Source: Planctomycetota bacterium
GTDB taxonomy: Bacteria; Planctomycetota; Planctomycetia; Pirellulales; Pirellulaceae
Length of the DNA: 40,548 nt
Assembly (NCBI GenBank): GCA_963205385.1
Contig: CAUJKE010000232.1
Coordinates: 1-40,548, forward strand
Direction: 5' to 3'
Below are positions 1 through 7,650 of this stretch, in pieces. A program made the position numbers and the translations under genes. The notes under the pieces were generated by a model. The model worked only from the letters and a program-made list of their open reading frames with translations. It searched no databases and was not told where the DNA came from. Position 1 is the first letter of the stretch. Each line of letters opens with the position of its first letter.

Positions 1-2129
1 TCGCCTGGCAGCGCCACCTCGATGCCGGTAAGCAACTCGTGGCCCCATTTTTCTACGGCGGAGTTGGAGCCATCTTCAAACGTCACGCGGTAGAGCGTGT
101 CAGGATCCAGGCCGCGCGGGCGGATCGTCTGAGTGTTCGGCTCGGCTGCGGGCTTAAAGATGTACACGACTCCGCGTTGCGCGCTGGGATCGTAATACTC
201 GATGCCATCCCAGTGCTTGCCGTTGGGCCGAGGGAAGATGTGATACAGATCGGCCTGGCGAATCAGGGGGCGCAATTTGGTTTTGTAAGTGGCGACCGCC
301 TTTTTAATAGCCGCTTTCTGCTGGTCGGACCACACCGGGCCGCCGTTGCCGCCGTGGGGAGCATCCGGGTGCCAGTAGGCAGCGCCCATTGCGGACGAGC
401 GAAACTCATAGACGGAACCGCTCGCCTGCCACTCGATCCACGAACCGCACACGGCCGCGAGTTGCATCGGATGTAACGCATAGGAAGCATCGTAAAACGA
501 TTGCCGCGAGTCCAGCGGATAGTAGCGATCCTGGTTTTGAACCTTGAAACAGCGCCGCAGGACGCCATAGTCTTTGATTCTGCCGCCGCTGGAGCAATTT
601 TCATAAGAGAAGTTGGGAATGTCCGCATACAGCGAGTCCAGCACTTCGTAGTAACCTTTGGTCTGCCAGTAGCCAAGATCCGCAGCGCTGTGCGCGCGGG
701 AACCGGGTCCGAAGCCGCCGGTCTGCAGAACATTGCCGTCCGTGCCATCGGAACGATAGAAGTCTACGCGAAACTTCTCGAAGAGATATTTGACGTCGTC
801 CCGGCGATGCTGCAAACCCTCGGACGTGGTCAGCGGCGGGTTGCAATTCCAGTAAAGCCCGAACCGCATGCCAGCGGCGTTCGCGTGGTTTCTGGCGGCG
901 AGGATCCCCTTGGCCCAGTCGACCGAGTCGCCCACCGGCGGGTGCGGCTGATGCGTCGTGTCTCCCTCCCACCAGCCAACGTCCAACACGATTTCTTCAA
1001 AACCCAAGGGAGCGATCTGATCAATCAATGGATAATACTTGGCTTCGACCGAATCCCAACTCCCTTGGCTCTTGCCGGTAGCTGCGAAAGCGTTCCATTC
1101 CACCTTGGGGAAGCTCGCGTCGTTCTTGAGTGCGGCAGGCATCCCGTGATTGAACAGATACTTGTGAAGACGATTGGCGGCGTCATCCAGGTCGCCTTTG
1201 TAAGCGCCCAGAAATGCAGGCGGAACTTCAAACGTTTCGCCGGCGGCTAGCTCGGTGCGGAAGTCGCCGCCGCTGCCAGCATGTAGAAAAACGCCGCTGC
1301 CTGCCGAGTCGCCGGCCAGGGTGATTCGCCCGACGCTCCACTCCCAGCCTAAATACAGACCGTGAGCGCCATCGGCGTCGATCGCCACGAATGGAATCCA
1401 GTCCTGCTCCTCCGAGATGGGAAGTATCTTTCGATACGTCGGAGCCAGCGCATCGTGGTAGACGCCTATACTATCCGGCAGCGAACCGTCGTCGTTGATA
1501 TACCAGACGCTCGATTGTTTATGGGGGCCGACGGCATGGAAAGCCAAACTTTCCTGCGCGAAGATCGTCACCGGTTGCTTTGCATTGTTGCGAATGAACA
1601 TAGTGTGGCGAACTGGACCGGGACCGCTGTGTGCTTGCCAGACGGATTTCAACTCCAACGCAGGCTGCTGATTCGTGAAGCGGAGCGTCACCTTGGTCCC
1701 TTCGCTACGGTCGATCGCTGCGCCTTGAAAGACCCAGTCCGTTCGATATTGTTTGCCGGCCAAATCCACCCGCTCCAGCAAAGGGAACGCCGAGGGCGCG
1801 GCGGTCCAGTTCCAACCGAGGGCCACGCTGCTCAATTCGAACAGGCAAAGTTGATGATTGGTCGTGACGCCGACGGTTAACTGCGTATCGTCGGTGGCCA
1901 GCGTCCATGCCTTGTGACGCGCGCCAACTTTGACGTCACTTGCCCAAGGAGTCTCAGACGCCGCTTGTTTGCCAATGGCGTGGCCTTCGGCGTCTCGGCG
2001 AACGTTCGTTTCGTCCTGCGTTGTCGGCGCAGGCGTTGTCGGCGATTCGTCCGTGCGACCAGTAGCCACCGGCATCGCCAATAGTAGCAGAGCCGCCCAG
2101 GTTACGGCGCGTACTTGGAGCGCTTTCAT
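1..2129 (-). CDS. Secreted GH36-type alpha-galactosidase (C-terminus off the window)
   Basis: The frame is open from the ATG at 2129 down to base 1, giving about 709 residues without a stop, so the C-terminus lies outside the window. Residues 1-24 form a signal peptide (short basic start, then a Leu/Ala-rich core). The rest fits a clan GH-D alpha-galactosidase: an N-terminal beta-sandwich, then a TIM barrel starting near the ILDVGWWEGD-like stretch around residue 370. The motif DFYRSDG places the predicted nucleophile at Asp461, and ENCSSGGRIKDYG places the acid/base at Asp520; both are GH36 hallmarks. It probably removes alpha-galactosyl groups from oligosaccharides or galactomannan outside the cytoplasm. 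A GGAGA sequence lies about 11 bases before the start. It diverges from a secreted GH5 enzyme. The family call is firm; the exact substrate is not. Confidence 0.88.
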   Translation of the reverse strand, partial: MKALQVRAVTWAALLLLAMPVATGRTDESPTTPAPTTQDETNVRRDAEGHAIGKQAASETPWASDVKVGARHKAWTLATDDTQLTVGVTTNHQLCLFELSSVALGWNWTAAPSAFPLLERVDLAGKQYRTDWVFQGAAIDRSEGTKVTLRFTNQQPALELKSVWQAHSGPGPVRHTMFIRNNAKQPVTIFAQESLAFHAVGPHKQSSVWYINDDGSLPDSIGVYHDALAPTYRKILPISEEQDWIPFVAIDADGAHGLYLGWEWSVGRITLAGDSAGSGVFLHAGSGGDFRTELAAGETFEVPPAFLGAYKGDLDDAANRLHKYLFNHGMPAALKNDASFPKVEWNAFAATGKSQGSWDSVEAKYYPLIDQIAPLGFEEIVLDVGWWEGDTTHQPHPPVGDSVDWAKGILAARNHANAAGMRFGLYWNCNPPLTTSEGLQHRRDDVKYLFEKFRVDFYRSDGTDGNVLQTGGFGPGSRAHSAADLGYWQTKGYYEVLDSLYADIPNFSYENCSSGGRIKDYGVLRRCFKVQNQDRYYPLDSRQSFYDASYALHPMQLAAVCGSWIEWQASGSVYEFRSSAMGAAYWHPDAPHGGNGGPVWSDQQKAAIKKAVATYKTKLRPLIRQADLYHIFPRPNGKHWDGIEYYDPSAQRGVVYIFKPAAEPNTQTIRPRGLDPDTLYRVTFEDGSNSAVEKWGHELLTGIEVALPG

Positions 2130-2322
2130 TTGCGGTTTCTCTCCGGAAACGTTGTGATCCCACAACAATCGTTAACACTCACTCCCCGGTTGTATTCATT
2201 GCGCGGAGTAAGCTCGCAATTTAGCGAAGTTTGTTATGAATTTTCGCGGGGAGTGTAACTATCGCCAGACGATGGCAAGTTTCGCAGTCCGTCAGCGCAA
2301 AGCCTGCCGCTTGAGATAAACA

Positions 2323-2352
2323 TTGTAGTCCCCTCGTCCGTCAAGCTACAAT
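2323..2352 (+). promoter_or_regulatory. Possible sigma70-type promoter of the GH5 gene
   Basis: TACAAT at 2347-2352 matches the -10 consensus at 5 of 6 bases. An 18-base spacer separates it from TTGTAG at 2323-2328, a weak -35. Transcription would start near 2359, leaving a leader of about 55 bases before the GH5 ATG. The 285-base divergent spacer should also hold the GH36 promoter, which I could not place with confidence. Confidence 0.3.
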
Positions 2353-2414
2353 TATGGCGGTTCCCATTTCTCCGAGCTTCGCAACCCGCCCCCTCCGACC
2401 ACAAGGCATTCCTC

Positions 2415-4001
2415 ATGCTCACGCTTAAATCGCTCGCTGGATTTCTCGCGCTTGTGTTGTGCTGCGCGACGCAAGCCATCGCCCAAGCGCCCGCTTCGCC
2501 GCAACCAGGCGACGTTGTCTTTCAAACCGATTTCGATAGCCCCCAGCAACAAGCCGCGTGGTCCAAAGCGGACTATGCTCAGTGGGTCGCAGGCGACAAA
2601 GATTCGACGTCCCTCCACATCACGGTGGCGCCAGGCAGCGAAGACGGCAGCGCGATGATTCGCATGCCCCTGGATCTCAAGCCATACCGTGGTTGCCAAC
2701 TCACCTTCGAGTGCCTGGCCAAAGCCGAGAACGTGTCGAAGCCGAAGGAAGCTTACCTCGGCGTGAAATTCATGCTGCACTACAAGTCCCCCGAGGCCGG
2801 TCTTCGTTGGCAACAGCAAAACAACTTGCACGGAACGTTTGATTGGAAAACGGTAAAGTTCAACACGACCATCGAAGCGGATGCTCAAGACGGTGAGATT
2901 GACCTAGGCCTGCAAGGTAGCAGCGGCCAGGTGTGGTTTGATCAGGTCAAAGTCACAGTCTACAAGTCGGCGCCACCGGCGCGCCCCGCTCCGCCACTCA
3001 ATCCCCCGCCAGCATTCAAAGGGCACAAGCTGGCTCGGCTGCGGGGCGTGATGTCGCCGAACAGTTTTTCGGACGAGGACATGCGCGTGCTGGGTAAGGA
3101 GTGGAACGCAAATGTGATTCGCTGGCAGATCACGCGCAATTGGGGGCGTCCCGGTACGGATCGTGATTTGCCAGAATATGACCGCTGGATCGCTTCTGAA
3201 TTGGACGATTTGGACAAAGCTCTGGCAGCAGCCCAGCGCTATGGCTTGAAAGTGGTTATCGACATGCACTCGCCCCCTGGCGGTCGGTATGAGAACAACG
3301 ACGTGGCCATCTTTCATGAACCCCTTTATCAGGACCATTTCGTCGACCTCTGGCGAAAAATCGCCCGCCGCTATCAAGGCAATCCAGCCGTGTGGGGCTA
3401 CGACCTGGTCAACGAGCCCGTGCAGCATGATCCGTCTCCTGAAGGGGTCTCCGATTACTTGGGCACTCAAGTGCGCGCTGCGAAAGCCATCCGCGAAATC
3501 GATGCGGAAATTCCCATCTTTATCGAGGCCTCGGAGTGGGACTCGGCGGCAGGTTTCAAGTGGTTACAGCCTGTGGACGTGCCGAACGTGATCTATCAAG
3601 TTCACATGTACGTGCCCGGTGAATTCACCCACCAAGGCGTGCATAACAAAGTCACCGGAATCGCATACCCCGGCAAAATCGGAGACAAGCAGTGGGATAA
3701 AAAGGCACTTCGCGAAGTCCTCGCACCCGTGCGAGAATTCCAACAAGCTTACAATGTGCATATCTATGTCGGCGAGTTCAGCGCGATCCGTTGGGCGCCC
3801 GGTGCGACCGAGTACCTCTCCGACTGCATCGACCTGTTCGAGGAATATGGTTGGGATTGGTCCTACCACGCGTATCGCGAATGGGACGGCTGGAGCGTCG
3901 AGCACAGCAGCGACCCCAACGACCACCAACCCACCGCAAAACCCACCGCGCGAAAGCAACTCCTCTTAAAATGGTTCGCCAAAAATCAGAAACCCAATTA
4001 G
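2415..4001 (+). CDS. Secreted GH5 family glycoside hydrolase (cellulase-like) with N-terminal binding module
   Basis: This is a 528-residue exported enzyme. Residues 1-24 form a signal peptide ending at AIAQA. Residues about 30-185 look like a beta-sandwich carbohydrate-binding module (CBM4/9-like, by pattern only). A Pro-rich linker near 190-200 leads into a TIM-barrel GH5 catalytic domain from about 205. The acid/base is Glu334 in DLVNEPV and the nucleophile is Glu454 in YVGEFSAIRW; both strands carry the expected retaining-hydrolase motifs. It should cleave beta-1,4-linked glucans or mannans; the sequence does not decide which. The neighbouring divergent GH36 gene suggests joint action on a branched polysaccharide such as galactomannan, which is inference. 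An AAGG sequence precedes the start by 10 bases. Confidence 0.9.
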   Translation: MLTLKSLAGFLALVLCCATQAIAQAPASPQPGDVVFQTDFDSPQQQAAWSKADYAQWVAGDKDSTSLHITVAPGSEDGSAMIRMPLDLKPYRGCQLTFECLAKAENVSKPKEAYLGVKFMLHYKSPEAGLRWQQQNNLHGTFDWKTVKFNTTIEADAQDGEIDLGLQGSSGQVWFDQVKVTVYKSAPPARPAPPLNPPPAFKGHKLARLRGVMSPNSFSDEDMRVLGKEWNANVIRWQITRNWGRPGTDRDLPEYDRWIASELDDLDKALAAAQRYGLKVVIDMHSPPGGRYENNDVAIFHEPLYQDHFVDLWRKIARRYQGNPAVWGYDLVNEPVQHDPSPEGVSDYLGTQVRAAKAIREIDAEIPIFIEASEWDSAAGFKWLQPVDVPNVIYQVHMYVPGEFTHQGVHNKVTGIAYPGKIGDKQWDKKALREVLAPVREFQQAYNVHIYVGEFSAIRWAPGATEYLSDCIDLFEEYGWDWSYHAYREWDGWSVEHSSDPNDHQPTAKPTARKQLLLKWFAKNQKPN

Positions 4002-4111
4002 ACCAGGCAGAATCGAAAAATCCGATTCACGGAGAATCAGGGCGGAGTTATGATAGGTGACGTGTTTGACCATCATTTGATTCACAACAGGATTCACCGA
4101 AAGCGGTTTCT

Positions 4112-5749
4112 ATGTTTGGCAGTTCGCATCCAGGGCAAACCGCGAAATCGGTCGCGAGCGATTCTGATTCCGTCACTCCAGTGCCAACGCCATACGCTCG
4201 GTGGCGTTCGGTGCGCGATTATCTTCTGTTGTCCGTGGCGGCGTTCGTGTTGGCGGTGAGTTGGCTTGACGAGCGCTATTGGGGCGCGGCATGGCTCGGG
4301 ATGTTCGGTTATGTCTGGGGGACTTTCGGTTGGCCTGGTCACCTGGCTTTTCGACGGGGTCTTTACCTGGGAACGGTGGCCATCCTCACCGCCTTTCATT
4401 GGGTGCCAGACATCCTCCATCAGACGTTGTCGCTGAGCTATGCGAACTGTCTGTTGCTCTTCTTCATACTTTCGTTGTGGGACGGGTTTCAGTTCGCGTT
4501 GGTGCCGCTGTTGGTGCGCCGGTTGACACACGTGCCTTGGCAAGCCGCGCTGCTTTATCCCCTGTTTTGGATCGCGCTGGAGTCGGTATGGCCGCGCATT
4601 TTTCCGTGGCGGCTGGGGCATTCACAAATCGCCTGGACGAGTCTCATCCAAATTGGCGAATTCGCTGGTCCCTATGGCGTGGGCTTTATCCTGCTGTGGG
4701 GCGCCGCGATCGCAGGCATCTTCGTGCGGCTCTGGTGGAGCCGGTCGCCGATAACGCCCAACGCTCCGCGAGCGCTTGGCCGTGAGGCCGCGGTCTTTGC
4801 GGGGGTGCTGCTGCTGGTGCTCGGCTTTGGTCATTGGCGCTGGAGGGACTTGGAGCGGATCGCCGCCGCCGCGCCGACCACGAAAGTGTGCATCGTGCAG
4901 GTCAATGTGTACGAGGACGATGCCTTGAACCAGTTACAAGACTTGTCCGCAGATGTCGAGCCCGGTACCGATCTGATCCTCTGGCCGGAGACGTCGGTGG
5001 GCGCCTATGACTTGGATCTCACGGACTTTCGCTCGCCGAACAAGGTGCTTCTCGCTTCGCGGAACGACGGCGAGTTGATCGAGCCGCTACCGGACCCTCC
5101 CTGCGCGCTGCTGTGTGTCGGCAAATGTTACGCCCACGACGCGCCTGAACATGGCCCTTATTTCGTGACCGCATTCTTATTGGATCGCCAAGAGAACATC
5201 ATCGGCCGCTATCATAAACGGACACTATTGCCGGTGGGCGAATATATGCCTGGCGAATCTTGGTTCCCGCAATTGGCCAAGCTGGCATTGCTGAGCCAAA
5301 CCATCGCGCGTGGCAAATCAGCGGCAATCCTCACGCTCCCCGCGACGGGCGCCAAGTTGGGATGTCTGATCTGCTATGAGGACATGATCGACAATCGTGC
5401 GCGCGAATCCACGCAAGCCGGGGCGGATATCTTGGTCTCGCTCATCAACGGCGCGGCCTTTGGTGATTCCTTAGCGATGCGCCAACATCAGCAGCTCGCG
5501 TACTTCCGCGCGCTTGAGAATCGCCGCTTTCACATTCGCTGCTCATCCACCGGCGTTTCCTCGGTGATTTCCGCCACGGGGCGCGTGATCGCAGAATTGC
5601 CGCCGGGCGAGAACAACAAAATAACCGTCGTCGTACCAGCCATGAGTACGACGACGGTTTATAGTCAGTGGGGTAACGTGTTCACCAGGCTCTGCTTGCT
5701 CATCGCAGCGGGTTTGATGTTCAAGGCCTGGTGGTCCAAGCCAGGTTAG
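4112..5749 (+). CDS. lnt: Apolipoprotein N-acyltransferase
   Basis: The enzyme transfers an acyl chain from phospholipid to the amino-terminal cysteine of apolipoproteins in the inner membrane, the last step of lipoprotein maturation. It has 545 residues, near the family norm. Several membrane segments fill residues 35-250, and a nitrilase-like domain follows. The catalytic triad is visible: Glu293 in WPETSVG, Lys369 in YHKRTLLPVGEYMP and Cys421 in LICYED. A last hydrophobic segment lies near the C-terminus. There is no clear Shine-Dalgarno site. Its stop overlaps by four bases the stop of the convergent small secreted-protein gene. A plausible client is the lipoprotein sulfatase encoded further along the window. 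Confidence 0.95.
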   Translation: MFGSSHPGQTAKSVASDSDSVTPVPTPYARWRSVRDYLLLSVAAFVLAVSWLDERYWGAAWLGMFGYVWGTFGWPGHLAFRRGLYLGTVAILTAFHWVPDILHQTLSLSYANCLLLFFILSLWDGFQFALVPLLVRRLTHVPWQAALLYPLFWIALESVWPRIFPWRLGHSQIAWTSLIQIGEFAGPYGVGFILLWGAAIAGIFVRLWWSRSPITPNAPRALGREAAVFAGVLLLVLGFGHWRWRDLERIAAAAPTTKVCIVQVNVYEDDALNQLQDLSADVEPGTDLILWPETSVGAYDLDLTDFRSPNKVLLASRNDGELIEPLPDPPCALLCVGKCYAHDAPEHGPYFVTAFLLDRQENIIGRYHKRTLLPVGEYMPGESWFPQLAKLALLSQTIARGKSAAILTLPATGAKLGCLICYEDMIDNRARESTQAGADILVSLINGAAFGDSLAMRQHQQLAYFRALENRRFHIRCSSTGVSSVISATGRVIAELPPGENNKITVVVPAMSTTTVYSQWGNVFTRLCLLIAAGLMFKAWWSKPG

Positions 5750-6291
5750 GCCTGCGCCTTGCGACCGAGCCGGCAACCGATCAAGCCCAACAGCAGCAAA
5801 CCGCCTACGCCGAAGGAAGCGACGGCGAACTCACGAGCCGTGCCGTTGAAGGTCAGCGTCGGTGGATTAGCGCCAGCACTACCACTGACGGTCGCAGTGG
5901 TCTTCTTGCTCTTCGCAAGCTGTTGGACATTGTAGAGTTTCGTCGCTAGATCGCCTGGTTGCACCTTATTTACGCCGTCCGGGTACACCGCAGAAACAGT
6001 GTGGTTGCCAACGAGTACGTTCTTGAACGTTACTCCCGCCTTCCCATTTATTACCTGCGTATTTCCCAGGTTCTTCTGGTACCCAGCGATAAGCACCTGT
6101 TGCGCTGCCAAATCGGCCGCAGCCTGAAGTTCCGCCTGTTGCGTAGGCGTAATATCAACGATCACCACCGCTTGGTCATTCGAGGTGTTGTTCACCTGCA
6201 AATCGGCTGTGGCTGGCGGCTTAGGGCCCCCTGCCATTGCGACGCCGCCACTCAGCAGAACCATCGCCATTGTCAAAGCTAGCTTTCTCAT
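5746..6291 (-). CDS. Small secreted protein with C-terminal membrane anchor, function unknown
   Basis: I do not recognise a family. From the ATG at 6291 the product has 181 residues. Residues 1-20 form a signal peptide (MRKLALTMAMVLLSGGVAMA). The middle carries a Gln/Ala-rich stretch (TPTQQAELQAAADLAAQQ) that may be helical. The C-terminus is a short hydrophobic segment (GVGGLLLLGLIGC) followed by RLGRKAQA, the arrangement of C-terminal sorting signals, though no LPXTG or PEP motif is present. An in-frame ATG at 6354 is rejected because the predicted promoter lies between it and 6291, and because only the 6291 start begins with a signal peptide. An AAGGA sequence lies about 14 bases before the start. 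The gene converges on lnt. Confidence 0.72.
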   Translation of the reverse strand: MRKLALTMAMVLLSGGVAMAGGPKPPATADLQVNNTSNDQAVVIVDITPTQQAELQAAADLAAQQVLIAGYQKNLGNTQVINGKAGVTFKNVLVGNHTVSAVYPDGVNKVQPGDLATKLYNVQQLAKSKKTTATVSGSAGANPPTLTFNGTAREFAVASFGVGGLLLLGLIGCRLGRKAQA

Positions 6292-6324
6292 GGTACACAC
6301 CATTTCCTTCGCACGAGTTTGAAA

Positions 6325-6354
6325 ATCATACCGTTCCTCGGTCGTGCATGCCAA
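6325..6354 (-). promoter_or_regulatory. Sigma70-like promoter of the small secreted-protein gene
   Basis: Read on the minus strand, TTGGCA (6354-6349, 5 of 6 consensus bases) is followed after 18 bases by TATGAT (6330-6325, 5 of 6). Transcription would begin near 6318, about 27 bases before the ATG at 6291. This supports that start over the upstream in-frame ATG. Confidence 0.6.
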
Positions 6355-6430
6355 GGAACAGTCACGTCAAAAACAAGACTGCTACATCAAAGTTAACCGC
6401 GCGATCACTTTTAGATTTACAGGTACTTTA

Positions 6431-7267
6431 TTACTTGTCCCACTGGATGACCTCACGACCATAACGGGTGCAAACCGCGCCTAGGACGTAGAGATCCATG
6501 TCCTGTGTCAGGGTGTGGACCGATCCATCAACGAATACACTTTGCGCGGCACGCGGGTGATAACTTCGAATGCCGTTCAAGAGATCTTCGTTGATAGGAC
6601 CATTTTCGTGGACGAAACAATTCGAGCCGCTCGCCCAGACGCCATTGGGAGTTTCCCGGTCCGCGCATTCGACCACCATGATGGTTTGGCTCGTCCCGTC
6701 GACGACACTCGCCAGGTTGACCGGCTCGGGATGATCCGGCGTCGTCGTGATCAGCGCCCCGGCCACCCAGGCCTGACCAGGTTGAATTCCGAACGAGAGT
6801 CCTGACAGGCTACTTCCTTCCATACCACCGTAATCAGTATCGCCCGGCCAACGAAAATACGACGACGGACAACGCAGGATCGGCAGGATGGCTTGTCCTA
6901 CGCTGAAGTTACCCGCGGTTGCGTCGCCATCATTCCAGGGGCGAGAGAAGTCGTAGCGCTGATACAGCGTCTCTTGCTCCAAGTGCGGCAGCAAATGCGT
7001 GATCCAGGAATGCGTTAGCCCGCGAGTCTCGTCACTCCCGGCCGGAAATTGGTTGTGCGCTGCATGGAAGTTTTGAAGCGCGACTCCCAGTTGCCGGAGA
7101 TTGTTTTGGCAACTGGCGCGGTGCGCCGCCTCGCGCGCCGCTTGCACCGCCGGCAAGAGAAGCGCCACCAGAATCCCAATAATTCCGATCACCACCAGCA
7201 GTTCCACAAGCGTGAATGCTTGCCGTGCTCGTTTTCTTGGTTGACGCCCAGTGCGACAATCGGCCAT
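6431..7267 (-). CDS. DUF1559 family protein with type IV pilin-like N-terminus
   Basis: The 278-residue product starts with a basic stretch and then the prepilin-type methylation motif: AFTLVELLVV with Glu22 at the conserved fifth position, followed by a long hydrophobic helix. Ala rather than the usual Gly precedes the cleavage site. The segment after the helix (AVQAAREAAHRASCQNNLRQ) is typical of the planctomycete DUF1559 family. The family's C-terminal H-X9-DG motif is present as HPRAAQSVFVDG. These proteins are thought to be exported by a type II secretion or pseudopilus-like route; their role is unknown. AGAGGTG precedes the ATG by about 5 bases. The gene ends 139 bases before the start of the small secreted-protein gene, which has its own promoter. 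Confidence 0.92.
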   Translation of the reverse strand: MADCRTGRQPRKRARQAFTLVELLVVIGIIGILVALLLPAVQAAREAAHRASCQNNLRQLGVALQNFHAAHNQFPAGSDETRGLTHSWITHLLPHLEQETLYQRYDFSRPWNDGDATAGNFSVGQAILPILRCPSSYFRWPGDTDYGGMEGSSLSGLSFGIQPGQAWVAGALITTTPDHPEPVNLASVVDGTSQTIMVVECADRETPNGVWASGSNCFVHENGPINEDLLNGIRSYHPRAAQSVFVDGSVHTLTQDMDLYVLGAVCTRYGREVIQWDK

Positions 7268-7650
7268 AAGTCACCTCTGCATTGAAATGCTAGTGAGCAA
7301 TGGAACGGGGAAGATTGACGGCGAGGGAATGGCGGGAGGGTTAATACGCTACTAAACCCATGGCATATGTTAGCTACGTTTAAGTAGTGCAATCAGTGGA
7401 GGATATTATTGCAGTCCAAACAGCATGTCAAGTAGCCAAACCGGAATAATCTCTGCACAATGTCCACTTTGTTTAATTTGCGCAAAATGAAAATGCGAGC
7501 GCACGCGCAGAGAAAATCACGGGGGGAACCACCAGCTGGTGAGTCGTCGGTCGGCAGTGCAGCGCCCGGGAATAATTAGAAGGTTCTGCTCAGTGAAGCA
7601 GGATCAGCATTTCAGCGTGCCGTGGTTTGGATAGAGGCGGCCGGCCGAAC
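7268..7650. other. Intergenic region upstream of the DUF1559 gene
   Basis: This 383-base stretch is more AT-rich than its surroundings, especially 7380-7500. It holds the DUF1559 promoter and a leader of about 128 bases. No ORF with coding character and no terminator-like hairpin were found in the part downstream of the ABC exporter gene. Confidence 0.5.
7403..7431 (-). promoter_or_regulatory. Sigma70-type promoter of the DUF1559 gene
   Basis: On the minus strand a perfect TTGACA (7431-7426) is followed by a 17-base spacer and TAATAT (7408-7403, 4 of 6). The predicted start is near 7396, leaving an untranslated leader of about 128 bases before the ATG at 7267. Confidence 0.62.

Noticed and set aside
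501..1250. 249-codon plus-strand ORF
   Set aside because: It is antisense to the GH36 gene, whose frame carries both catalytic motifs.
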